NCBI GenBank assembly: GCA_964019135.1
Contig: OZ025250.1
Span: 45,911,174-45,975,173, forward strand
Direction: 5' to 3'
DNA from: Arenicola marina
Lineage: Eukaryota; Annelida; Polychaeta; Arenicolidae
DNA length: 64,000 nucleotides
The notes under the pieces were generated by a model. The model was not told the origin of the DNA. It did no database searches and saw nothing but the letters and a program-made list of their open reading frames with translations. Positions within the stretch are counted from its first letter, which is position 1; the number at the start of each line of letters is the position of its first letter. Shown piece after piece: positions 1 through 11,769 of this stretch. Made by a program: the position numbers and the translations under genes.

Positions 1-3000
1 GTCACTGTGGAAGGCATGGGGTGGTCACTGTTGAAGGCATGGGGTCGTCACTGTGGGAGGCATGAGGACGTCACTGCGGAAGTCATGGGGTGGTCACCGT
101 GGAAGGCATGGGGTGGTCACTGTGGAAGGCATGGTGTGGTACCCTGTGGAAGGCATGGGGTGGTCACTGTGAAAGGCATGGTGTGGTCACTGTGGAAGGC
201 TTGGGGTGGTCACTGTGGAAGGCATGGGGTGGTCACTGTGGAAGGCATGGCTGGTCGCTGTGGAAGGCATGGGGTGGTCACTGTGGAAGGCATGGGGTGG
301 TCACTGTGGAAGGCATGGGATAGTCATTGTGGAACGCATGGGTTGGTCAGGGTAGAAGGCATGGGGTGGTGCCATGTGGAGGGCATGGGTTGACCAGGGT
401 GGAACGCATGGGTTGGTCAGGGTGGAAGGCATGGGGTGGTCAGGGTGGAAGGCATGGGTTGGTCAGGGTGGAACGCATGGGTTGGTCAGGGTAGAAGGCC
501 TGGGGTGGTGCTTTGTGGAAGGCATGGGTTGGGCAGGATGAAAGGCACGGGGTGGTCACTGTGGAACGCATGAGTTGGTCAGGGTGGAAGGCATGGGACG
601 GTCACAGGAAGGCATGGTGTGGTCACTGTGGAAGGCATGGGTTGGTCACTCTGGAAGGCATAGGGGGGTTCTCTGGAAGGTATCGGGTGGTCACTGTGGA
701 AGGCATGGGCTGGTCACTGGAAGGCATGGGACGGTCACAGGAAGGCATGGTGTGGTCACTGTGGAAGGCATGGGGTGGTCACTGTGGAAGATATCGGGTG
801 GTCACTGTGGAAGGCATGGGGTGGTGCCCTGTGGAAAGCATGGGGTGATCACTGTGGAACGCATGGGTTGGTCAGGGTGAAAGGCATGGGGTGGTCACTG
901 TGGAAGGCATGGGGTGGTCACTGTGGAAGGCATGGGGTGGTTTCTGTTGAAGGTATCGGGTGGTCACCGTGGAAGGCATGGGCTGGTCACTGGAAGGCAT
1001 GGGATGGTCACAGGAAGGCATGGTGTGGTCACTGTGGAAATCATGGGGTGGTCACTGTGGAAGGCATGGGGTGGTGACTGTGGCAGGTGTGGGAAGGTCA
1101 CTGTGGAAGGGATGGGATGGTCACTGGTAGGTATGTGAGGGTCACTGTGGAAAGCATGGGGTGGTCACTGTGGGAGGCATGCGGTGGTCACTGTGGAAGT
1201 CATTGGGTGGTCACCGTGGAAGGCATGGGGTGGTCACTGTGGAAGGCATGGTGTGGTGCCCTGTGGAAGGCATTAGGTGGTCACTGTGGACGGCATGGTG
1301 TGGTCACTGTGGAAGGCATGGGCTGGTCATTGTGGAAGACATGGGGTGGAGACTGTGGAAAGCATGGGCTGGTCATTGTGGAAGGCATGGGGTGGTCACT
1401 GTGGAAGGCATGGGGTGGTCACTGTGGAAGGCATGGCTAGTCGCTGTGGAAGGCATGGCGTGGTCACTGTGGAAGGCATGGCTGGTCGCTGTGGAAGGCA
1501 TGGGGTGGTCACTGTGGAAGGCATGGGGTGGTCACTGTGGAAGGCATGGGGTGGTCACTGTGGAAGGCATGGCTGGTCGCTGTGGAAGGCATGGGCTGGT
1601 CACTGTGGAAGGCATTGGTGGTCACTGTTGACGGCATGGGATCGTCACTGTGGGAGGCATGAGGCGGTCACTGTGGAAATCATGGGGTGGTCACCGTGGA
1701 AGGCATGGGGTGGTCACTGTGGAAGGCATGGTGTGGTACCCTGTGGAAGGCGTAGGGTGGTCACTGTGGAAGGCATGGCGTGGTCACTGTGGAAGGCATG
1801 GGGTGGTCACTGTGGAAGGCATGGGGTGGTCACTGTGGAAGGCATGGTGTGGTCACTGTGGAAGGCATGGGGTGGTCACTGTGGAAGGCATGGGGTGGTC
1901 ACTGTGAAAGGCATGGTGTGGTCACTGTGAAAGGCATGGTGTGGTCACTGTGGAAGGCATGGTGTGGTCACTGTGGAAGGCATGGGGTGGTCACCGTGGA
2001 AGACATGGGGTGGTCACTGTGGAAGGCATGGGGTGGTCACTGTGGAAGGCATGGGATGGTCACTGTGGAAGGCATGGAGTGGTCACTGTGGAAGGCATGG
2101 GGTGGTCACTGTGGAAGGCATGGGGTGGTCACTGTGGAAGGCATGGGGTGGTCACTGTGGAAGGCATGGGGTGGTCACTGTGAAAGGCATGGTGTGGTCA
2201 CTGTGAAAGGCATGGTGTGGTCACTGTGGAAGGCATGGTGTGGTCACTGTGGAAGGCATGGGGTGGTCACCGTGGAAGACATGGGGTGGTCACTGTGGAA
2301 GGCATGGGGTGGTCACTGTGGAAGGCATGGGATGGTCACTGTGGAAGGCATGGGGTGGTCACTGTGGAAGGCATGGGATGGTCACTGTGGAAGGCATAGG
2401 GTGGTCACTGTGGAAGGCATGGCTGGTCGCTGTGGAAGGCATGGGGTGGTCACTGTGGAAGGCATGGGGTGGTCACTGTGGAAGGCATGGGGTGGTCACT
2501 GTGGAAGGCATGTGGTGGTTTCTGTGGAAGGTATCGGGTGGTCACTGTGGAAGGCATGGGCTGGTTACTGGAAGGCATGGGATGGTCACAGGAAGGCATG
2601 GTGTGGTCACTGTGGAAGGCATTGGGTGGTCACTGTGGAAGACATCGGGTGGTCACTGTGGAAGGCATGGGTTGGTGCCTTGTAGAAGGCATGGGGTGGT
2701 CACTGTGGTAGGCGTGGGAAGGTCACTGTAGAAGGGATGGGATGGCCACTGGAAAGCATGGGATGGTCACTGGTAGGCATGGGATGGTCACTGTGGAAAG
2801 CATGGGGTGGTCACTGTGGAAGGCATGGGGTGGTCACCGTGGAAGGCATGGGATGGTCACTGTGGAAGGTATGGAGCGGTCAATGTGGAAGGCATGGGGT
2901 GGAGCCCTGTGGAAGGCATTGGGTGGTCACTGTGGAAGGCATGGTGCGGTCACTGTGGAAGGCATGGGGTGGTCATTGTGGAAGGCATGGGGTGGAGACT

Positions 3001-6000
3001 GTGGAAGGCATGGGAATGGTCATTATGGAAGGCATGGGGTGGTCACTGTGGAAGACATGGCTGGTCGCTGTGGAAGGCATGGGGTGTTCACTGTGGAAGG
3101 CATGGGGTGGTCACTGTGGAAGCCATGACTGGTCGCTTTGGAAGGCATGGGGTGGTCACTGTGGAAGGCATGGGGTGGTCACTGTGGAAGGCATGGGGTG
3201 GTCACTGTGGAACGCATGGGTTGGCCAGGGTGGAAGGCATGGGGTGGTGCCCTGTGGAAGGCATGGGTTGGTCAGGGTGAAAGGCATGGGGTGGTCACTG
3301 TGGAAGGCGTGGTTGGTCACTGTGGAAGGCATATTGTGGTCACTGTGGAAGGCATGGGGTGGTCACTGTGGAAGGCATGGCTGGTCGCTGAGGAAGGCAT
3401 GGGGTTGTCACTGTGGAAGGCATGGGGTGGTCACTGTGAAAGGCATGGGCTGGTCACTGGAAGGCATGGTGTGGTCACAAGAAGGCATGGTGTGGTCACT
3501 GTGGAAGGCATGGGGTGGTCACTGTGGAAGACATCCTGTGGTCACTGTGGAAGGGATGGGATGGTCACTGGAAAGCATGGGATGGTCACTGGTAGGCATG
3601 GGATGGTCACTGTGGAAGGCGTGGTTGGTCACTGTGGAAGGCATGGGGTTGTCACTGTGGAAGGTATCGGGTGGTCACTGTGGAAGGCATGGGCTGGTCA
3701 CTGGAAGGCATGGTGTGGTCACAAGAAGGCATGGTGTGGTCACTGTGGAAGGCATGGGGTGGTCACTGTGGAAGACATCCTGTGGTCACTGTGGAAGGGA
3801 TGGGATGGTCACTGGAAAGCATGGGATGGTCACTGGTAGGCATGGGATGGTCACTGTGGAAAGCATGGGGTGGTCACTGTGGGAGGCATGGGGTGGTCAC
3901 CGTGAAAGGCATGTGGTGGTCACTGTGGAAGGTATGGGGTGGTCACTGTGGAAGGCATGGTGTGGAGCCCTGTGGAAGGCATTGGATGGTCACTGTGGAA
4001 GGCATGGGGTGGTCACTGTGGAAGGCATGGTGTGGTCACTGTGGAAGGCATGGTGTGGAGCCCTGTGGAAGGCATCGGGTGGTCACTGTGGAAGGCATGA
4101 GGTGGTCACTGTGGAAGGCATGTGGTGGTCACTGGATAGCATGGCGTGGTCACTGTGGAAGGCATGGGGTGGTCACTGTGGAAGGCATGGTGTGGTCACT
4201 GTGGAAGGCATGGGGTGGTCACTGTGGAAGGCATGGTGTGGTCATTGTGGAAGGCATGGTGTGGAGACTGTGGAAGGCATGGGGATGGTCATTATGGATG
4301 GCATGGGGTGGTCACTGTGGAAGGCATGGGGTGGTCACTGTGGAAGGCATGGCTGGTCGCTTTGGAAGGCATGGGGTGGTCACTGTGGAAGGCATGGGGT
4401 GGTCACTGTGGTAGGCATGGGGTGGTCACTGTGGAACGCATGGGTTGGTCAGGGTGAAAGGCATGGGGTGGTCACTGTGGAAGGCGTGGTTGGTCACTGT
4501 GGAAGGCATGGGGTGGTCACTGTTGAAGGCATGGTGTGGTCACGGTGGAAGGGGTGGTTAGTCACTGTGGAAGGCATGGGGTGGTCACTGTGGAAGGCAT
4601 TGGGTGGTCAGTGTGGAAGGCCTTGGGTGGTCACTGTAGAAGGCATGGCTGGTCGCTGAGGAAGGCATGGTGTGGTGCCCTGTGTCAGGCATGGGTTGGT
4701 CAGGGTAAAAGGCATGGGGTGGTCAGTGTGGAAGGCGTGGTTGGTCACTGTGGAAGGCATGGGGTTGTCACTGTGGAAGGTATCGGGTGGTCACTGTGGA
4801 AGGCATGGGCTGGTCACTGGAAGGCATGGTGTGGTCACAGGAAGGCATGGTGTGGTCACTGTGGAAGGCATGGGGTGGTCAATGTGGAAGACATCGGGTG
4901 GTCACTATGGAAGGGATGGGATGGTCACTGGAAAGCATGGGATGGTCACTGGTAGGCATGGGATGGTCACTGTGGAAAGCATGAGGTGGCCACTGTGGGA
5001 GGCATGGGGTGGTCACTGTGGAAGTCATTGGGTGGTCACCGTGGAAGGCATGGGGTGGTCATTGTGGAAGGCATGGTGTGGTGCCCTGTGGATGGCATAG
5101 GGTGGTCACTGTGGAAGGCATGGCTGGTCGCTGTGGAAGGCATGGGGTGGTCACTGTGGAAGGCATGGGGTGGTCACTGTGGAAGACATCGGGTGGTCAC
5201 TGTGGAAGGTACAGGGTGGTGCCCTGTAGAATGCATTGGGTGGTACCCTGTGGAAGGCATGGGCTGGTCACTGGATGGCATGGGATGGTCACAGGAATGC
5301 ATGGTGTGGTCACTGTGGAAGGCATGGGGTGGTCACCGTGGAAGACATCGGGTGGTCACTGTGGAAGGCATAGGTTGGTGCCCTGTAGAAGGCATTGGGT
5401 GGTGCCCAATGGAAGGCATGGGGTGGTCACTGTGGCAGGCATGGGAAGGTCACTGTGGAAGGGATTGGATGGTCACTGCAAGGCATGGGATGGTCACTGA
5501 TAGGCATGGGATGGTCACTGATAGGCATGGAATGGTCACTGTGGAAAGCATGGGCTGGTCACTGTGGAAGGCATGGGGTGGTCACTGTTGAAGGCATGGG
5601 GTCGTCACTGTGGGAGGCATGAGGACGTCACTGCGGAAGTCATGGGGTGGTCACCGTGGAAGGCATGGGGTGGTCACTGTGGAAGGCATGGTGTGGTACC
5701 CTGTGGAAGGCATGGGGTGGTCACTGTGAAAGGCATGGTGTGGTCACTGTGGAAGGCTTGGGGTGGTCACTGTGGAAGGCATGGGGTGGTCACTGTGGAA
5801 GGCATGGCTGGTCGCTGTGGAAGGCATGGGGTGGTCACTGTGGAAGGCATGGGGTGGTCACTGTGGAAGGCATGGGATAGTCATTGTGGAACGCATGGGT
5901 TGGTCAGGGTAGAAGGCATGGGGTGGTGCCATGTGGAGGGCATGGGTTGACCAGGGTGGAACGCATGGGTTGGTCAGGGTGGAAGGCATGGGGTGGTCAG

Positions 6001-9000
6001 GGTGGAAGGCATGGGTTGGTCAGGGTGGAACGCATGGGTTGGTCAGGGTAGAAGGCCTGGGGTGGTGCTTTGTGGAAGGCATGGGTTGGGCAGGATGAAA
6101 GGCACGGGGTGGTCACTGTGGAACGCATGAGTTGGTCAGGGTGGAAGGCATGGGACGGTCACAGGAAGGCATGGTGTGGTCACTGTGGAAGGCATGGGTT
6201 GGTCACTCTGGAAGGCATAGGGGGGTTCTCTGGAAGGTATCGGGTGGTCACTGTGGAAGGCATGGGCTGGTCACTGGAAGGCATGGGACGGTCACAGGAA
6301 GGCATGGTGTGGTCACTGTGGAAGGCATGGGGTGGTCACTGTGGAAGATATCGGGTGGTCACTGTGGAAGGCATGGGGTGGTGCCCTGTGGAAAGCATGG
6401 GGTGATCACTGTGGAACGCATGGGTTGGTCAGGGTGAAAGGCATGGGGTGGTCACTGTGGAAGGCATGGGGTGGTCACTGTGGAAGGCATGGGGTGGTTT
6501 CTGTTGAAGGTATCGGGTGGTCACCGTGGAAGGCATGGGCTGGTCACTGGAAGGCATGGGATGGTCACAGGAAGGCATGGTGTGGTCACTGTGGAAATCA
6601 TGGGGTGGTCACTGTGGAAGGCATGGGGTGGTGACTGTGGCAGGTGTGGGAAGGTCACTGTGGAAGGGATGGGATGGTCACTGGTAGGTATGTGAGGGTC
6701 ACTGTGGAAAGCATGGGGTGGTCACTGTGGGAGGCATGCGGTGGTCACTGTGGAAGTCATTGGGTGGTCACCGTGGAAGGCATGGGGTGGTCACTGTGGA
6801 AGGCATGGTGTGGTGCCCTGTGGAAGGCATTAGGTGGTCACTGTGGACGGCATGGTGTGGTCACTGTGGAAGGCATGGGCTGGTCATTGTGGAAGACATG
6901 GGGTGGAGACTGTGGAAAGCATGGGCTGGTCATTGTGGAAGGCATGGGGTGGTCACTGTGGAAGGCATGGGGTGGTCACTGTGGAAGGCATGGCTAGTCG
7001 CTGTGGAAGGCATGGCGTGGTCACTGTGGAAGGCATGGCTGGTCGCTGTGGAAGGCATGGGGTGGTCACTGTGGAAGGCATGGGGTGGTCACTGTGGAAG
7101 GCATGGGGTGGTCACTGTGGAAGGCATGGCTGGTCGCTGTGGAAGGCATGGGCTGGTCACTGTGGAAGGCATTGGTGGTCACTGTTGACGGCATGGGATC
7201 GTCACTGTGGGAGGCATGAGGCGGTCACTGTGGAAATCATGGGGTGGTCACCGTGGAAGGCATGGGGTGGTCACTGTGGAAGGCATGGTGTGGTACCCTG
7301 TGGAAGGCGTAGGGTGGTCACTGTGGAAGGCATGGCGTGGTCACTGTGGAAGGCATGGGGTGGTCACTGTGGAAGGCATGGGGTGGTCACTGTGGAAGGC
7401 ATGGTGTGGTCACTGTGGAAGGCATGGGGTGGTCACTGTGGAAGGCATGGGGTGGTCACTGTGAAAGGCATGGTGTGGTCACTGTGAAAGGCATGGTGTG
7501 GTCACTGTGGAAGGCATGGTGTGGTCACTGTGGAAGGCATGGGGTGGTCACCGTGGAAGACATGGGGTGGTCACTGTGGAAGGCATGGGGTGGTCACTGT
7601 GGAAGGCATGGGATGGTCACTGTGGAAGGCATGGAGTGGTCACTGTGGAAGGCATGGGGTGGTCACTGTGGAAGGCATGGGGTGGTCACTGTGGAAGGCA
7701 TGGGGTGGTCACTGTGGAAGGCATGGGGTGGTCACTGTGAAAGGCATGGTGTGGTCACTGTGAAAGGCATGGTGTGGTCACTGTGGAAGGCATGGTGTGG
7801 TCACTGTGGAAGGCATGGGGTGGTCACCGTGGAAGACATGGGGTGGTCACTGTGGAAGGCATGGGGTGGTCACTGTGGAAGGCATGGGATGGTCACTGTG
7901 GAAGGCATGGGGTGGTCACTGTGGAAGGCATGGGATGGTCACTGTGGAAGGCATAGGGTGGTCACTGTGGAAGGCATGGCTGGTCGCTGTGGAAGGCATG
8001 GGGTGGTCACTGTGGAAGGCATGGGGTGGTCACTGTGGAAGGCATGGGGTGGTCACTGTGGAAGGCATGTGGTGGTTTCTGTGGAAGGTATCGGGTGGTC
8101 ACTGTGGAAGGCATGGGCTGGTTACTGGAAGGCATGGGATGGTCACAGGAAGGCATGGTGTGGTCACTGTGGAAGGCATTGGGTGGTCACTGTGGAAGAC
8201 ATCGGGTGGTCACTATGGAAGGCATGGGTTGGTGCCTTGTAGAAGGCATGGGGTGGTCACTGTGGTAGGCGTGGGAAGGTCACTGTAGAAGGGATGGGAT
8301 GGTCACTGGAAAGCATGGGATGGTCACTGGTAGGCATGGGATGGTCACTGTGGAAAGCATGGGGTGGTCACTGTGGAAGGCATGGGGTGGTCACCGTGGA
8401 AGGCATGGGATGGTCACTGTGGAAGGTATGGAGCGGTCAATGTGGAAGGCATGGGGTGGAGCCCTGTGGAAGGCATTGGGTGGTCACTGTGGAAGGCATG
8501 GTGCGGTCACTGTGGAAGGCATGGGGTGGTCATTGTGGAAGGCATGGGGTGGAGACTGTGGAAGGCATGGGAATGGTCATTATGGAAGGCATGGGGTGGT
8601 CACTGTGGAAGACATGGCTGGTCGCTGTGGAAGGCATGGGGTGTTCACTGTGGAAGGCATGGGGTGGTCACTGTGGAAGCCATGACTGGTCGCTTTGGAA
8701 GGCATGGGGTGGTCACTGTGGAAGGCATGGGGTGGTCACTGTGGAAGGCATGGGGTGGTCACTGTGGAACGCATGGGTTGGCCAGGGTGGAAGGCATGGG
8801 GTGGTGCCCTGTGGAAGGCATGGGTTGGTCAGGGTGAAAGGCATGGGGTGGTCACTGTGGAAGGCGTGGTTGGTCACTGTGGAAGGCATATTGTGGTCAC
8901 TGTGGAAGGCATGGGGTGGTCACTGTGGAAGGCATGGCTGGTCGCTGAGGAAGGCATGGGGTTGTCACTGTGGAAGGCATGGGGTGGTCACTGTGAAAGG

Positions 9001-11175
9001 CATGGGCTGGTCACTGGAAGGCATGGTGTGGTCACAAGAAGGCATGGTGTGGTCACTGTGGAAGGCATGGGGTGGTCACTGTGGAAGACATCCTGTGGTC
9101 ACTGTGGAAGGGATGGGATGGTCACTGGAAAGCATGGGATGGTCACTGGTAGGCATGGGATGGTCACTGTGGAAGGCGTGGTTGGTCACTGTGGAAGGCA
9201 TGGGGTTGTCACTGTGGAAGGTATCGGGTGGTCACTGTGGAAGGCATGGGCTGGTCACTGGAAGGCATGGTGTGGTCACAAGAAGGCATGGTGTGGTCAC
9301 TGTGGAAGGCATGGGGTGGTCACTGTGGAAGACATCCTGTGGTCACTGTGGAAGGGATGGGATGGTCACTGGAAAGCATGGGATGGTCACTGGTAGGCAT
9401 GGGATGGTCACGGTGGAAAGCATGGGGTGGTCACTGTGGGAGGCATGGGGTGGTCACCGTGAAAGGCATGTGGTGGTCACTGTGGAAGGTATGGGGTGGT
9501 CACTGTGGAAGGCATGGTGTGGAGCCCTGTGGAAGGCATTGGATGGTCACTGTGGAAGGCATGGGGTGGTCACTGTGGAAGGCATGGTGTGGTCACTGTG
9601 GAAGGCATGGTGTGGAGCCCTGTGGAAGGCATCGGGTGGTCACTGTGGAAGGCATGAGGTGGTCACTGTGGAAGGCATGTGGTGGTCACTGGATAGCATG
9701 GCGTGGTCACTGTGGAAGGCATGGGGTGGTCACTGTGGAAGGCATGGTGTGGTCACTGTGGAAGGCATGGTGTGGTCATTGTGGAAGGCATGGTGTGGAG
9801 ACTGTGGAAGGCATGGGGATGGTCATTATGGATGGCATGGGGTGGTCACTGTGGAAGGCATGGGGTGGTCACTGTGGAAGGCATGGCTGGTCGCTTTGGA
9901 AGGCATGGGGTGGTCACTGTGGAAGGCATGGGGTGGTCACTGTGGTAGGCATGGGGTGGTCACTGTGGAACGCATGGGTTGGTCAGGGTGAAAGGCATGG
10001 GGTGGTCACTGTGGAAGGCGTGGTTGGTCACTGTGGAAGGCATGGGGTGGTCACTGTTGAAGGCATGGTGTGGTCACGGTGGAAGGGGTGGTTAGTCACT
10101 GTGGAAGGCATGGGGTGGTCACTGTGGAAGGCATTGGGTGGTCAGTGTGGAAGGCCTTGGGTGGTCACTGTAGAAGGCATGGCTGGTCGCTGAGGAAGGC
10201 ATGGTGTGGTGCCCTGTGTCAGGCATGGGTTGGTCAGGGTAAAAGGCATGGGGTGGTCAGTGTGGAAGGCGTGGTTGGTCACTGTGGAAGGCATGGGGTT
10301 GTCACTGTGGAAGGTATCGGGTGGTCACTGTGGAAGGCATGGGCTGGTCACTGGAAGGCATGGTGTGGTCACAGGAAGGCATGGTGTGGTCACTGTGGAA
10401 GGCATGGGGTGGTCAATGTGGAAGACATCGGGTGGTCACTATGGAAGGGATGGGATGGTCACTGGAAAGCATGGGATGGTCACTGGTAGGCATGGGATGG
10501 TCACTGTGGAAAGCATGAGGTGGCCACTGTGGGAGGCATGGGGTGGTCACTGTGGAAGTCATTGGGTGGTCACCGTGGAAGGCATGGGGTGGTCATTGTG
10601 GAAGGCATGGTGTGGTGCCCTGTGGATGGCATAGGGTGGTCACTGTGGAAGGCATGGCTGGTCGCTGTGGAAGGCATGGGGTGGTCACTGTGGAAGGCAT
10701 GGGGTGGTCACTGTGGAAGGCATGGGGTGGTGCTCTGTGGAAGGCATGGGTTGGTCAGGGTGAAATACATGGGGTGGTCACTGTGGAAGGCGTGGTTGGT
10801 GACTGTGGAAGGCATGGGGTGGTCACTGTGGAAGGCATGGGGTGGTCACTGTTGAAGGCATGGGGTGGTCACCGTGGACGGCATGGTGTGGTCACTGTGG
10901 AAGGCATGGGGTGGTCACCGTGGAAGGCATGGTGTGGTCACTGTGGAAGGCATGGGATGGTCACAGGAAGGCATGGTGTGGTCACTGTGGAAGGCATGGG
11001 GTGGTCACTGTGGAACGCATGGGTTGGTCAGGGTGGAAGGCATGGGGTGGTGCTCTGTGGAAGGCATGGGTTGGTCACTGTAGAAGGCATGGGATGGTCA
11101 CAGGAAGGCATGGTGTGGTCACTGTGGAAGGCATGGGGTGGTCAGTGTGGAATGCATGGGGTGGTGGTCATTGTA
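1..11175. repeat. 23-bp minisatellite array (about 480 units)
   Basis: The unit reads GGAAGGCATGGGGTGG followed by TCACTGT, 23 bp in all, repeated from the first base to about 11175 with substitutions and occasional truncated units (for example ACTGGAAGGCATGG variants). Because 23 is not a multiple of three, every plus-strand frame cycles through the same 23-residue peptide rich in Trp, Gly, Val and His, giving long open frames without coding meaning. The left edge lies outside the window, so the array is longer than seen. It ends abruptly at GTAGCCATTTAAAATAAAAG, where unique AT-rich DNA begins. Confidence 0.97.
5558..10717. repeat. Second copy of a 5.56-kb higher-order block in the 23-bp array
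   Basis: The sequence from 5558 repeats that from position 1 at an offset of 5557 bp. After loss of one 23-bp unit near 9.75 kb the offset becomes 5534 bp, and the match runs to about 10717, where the copies diverge. By eye I found only three substitutions (near 8.21, 8.30 and 9.41 kb) plus the single-unit loss. The copies are therefore about 99.9 percent identical, although neighbouring monomers within a copy differ a lot. This means a recent block duplication or an assembly duplication. Confidence 0.93.
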
Positions 11176-11769
11176 GCCATTTAAAATAAAAGGAATTATG
11201 ATATCGGTCTTTTCTTAAGCTTTGTGAGTTACTTTTGTGCTTACGAAATCTCTACTAAGTGGGATAGGAAACAGCCCGGGGCAATGACATGGAGTTACAC
11301 TGAACGAAACTAGAGCTTAGGGAGAGGTAGAGGAATGGGGTGGTAGGTGGATTTGATCGTCCCAATGTAAACTGCCGGGACATGTACGGACTGCTAAATA
11401 ATCGTAATAGGTTTACTGCGCTAAAATGCGCTCGGCTGATGGGTCTTCACCTTTGAATACAACAGCTTAAATTCAATAGTTTATCTTAATCTCTCTGAAT
11501 AAAATAAAATAAAATGAACAACTAACCAAGCCGGTAAAATGTTTCTTTTTCAACAAGATATAGCTTTACGGCGGCGCTCCTCTCAGCGTCTAGCGTCCCT
11601 TCATATATTAAGCCTCTTACCGGGTTCAATAGCTAATCGGAGAAAGTTCGATGGCGATTTTAAGTTTCCTTAATTTCGGTTTATATATCTCTCTGGTTTC
11701 AATAGACTCTTAAATGCGTCGTAAATCGGTACTCTACTGCATTATTGCTGGGAACAAACAGTTTTAAAT
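11176..11769. other. Unique AT-rich spacer between two arrays
   Basis: No open frame of note and no recognisable RNA or element. It has a short AAAAT run near 11500-11515. It separates the 23-bp and 51-bp arrays. Confidence 0.6.

Noticed and set aside
1-11189. Long plus-strand open frames (up to 640 codons) rich in Trp, Gly and His
   Set aside because: They cycle with the 23-bp unit in all three frames, have no exon context, and are fully explained by a minisatellite whose unit lacks stops.
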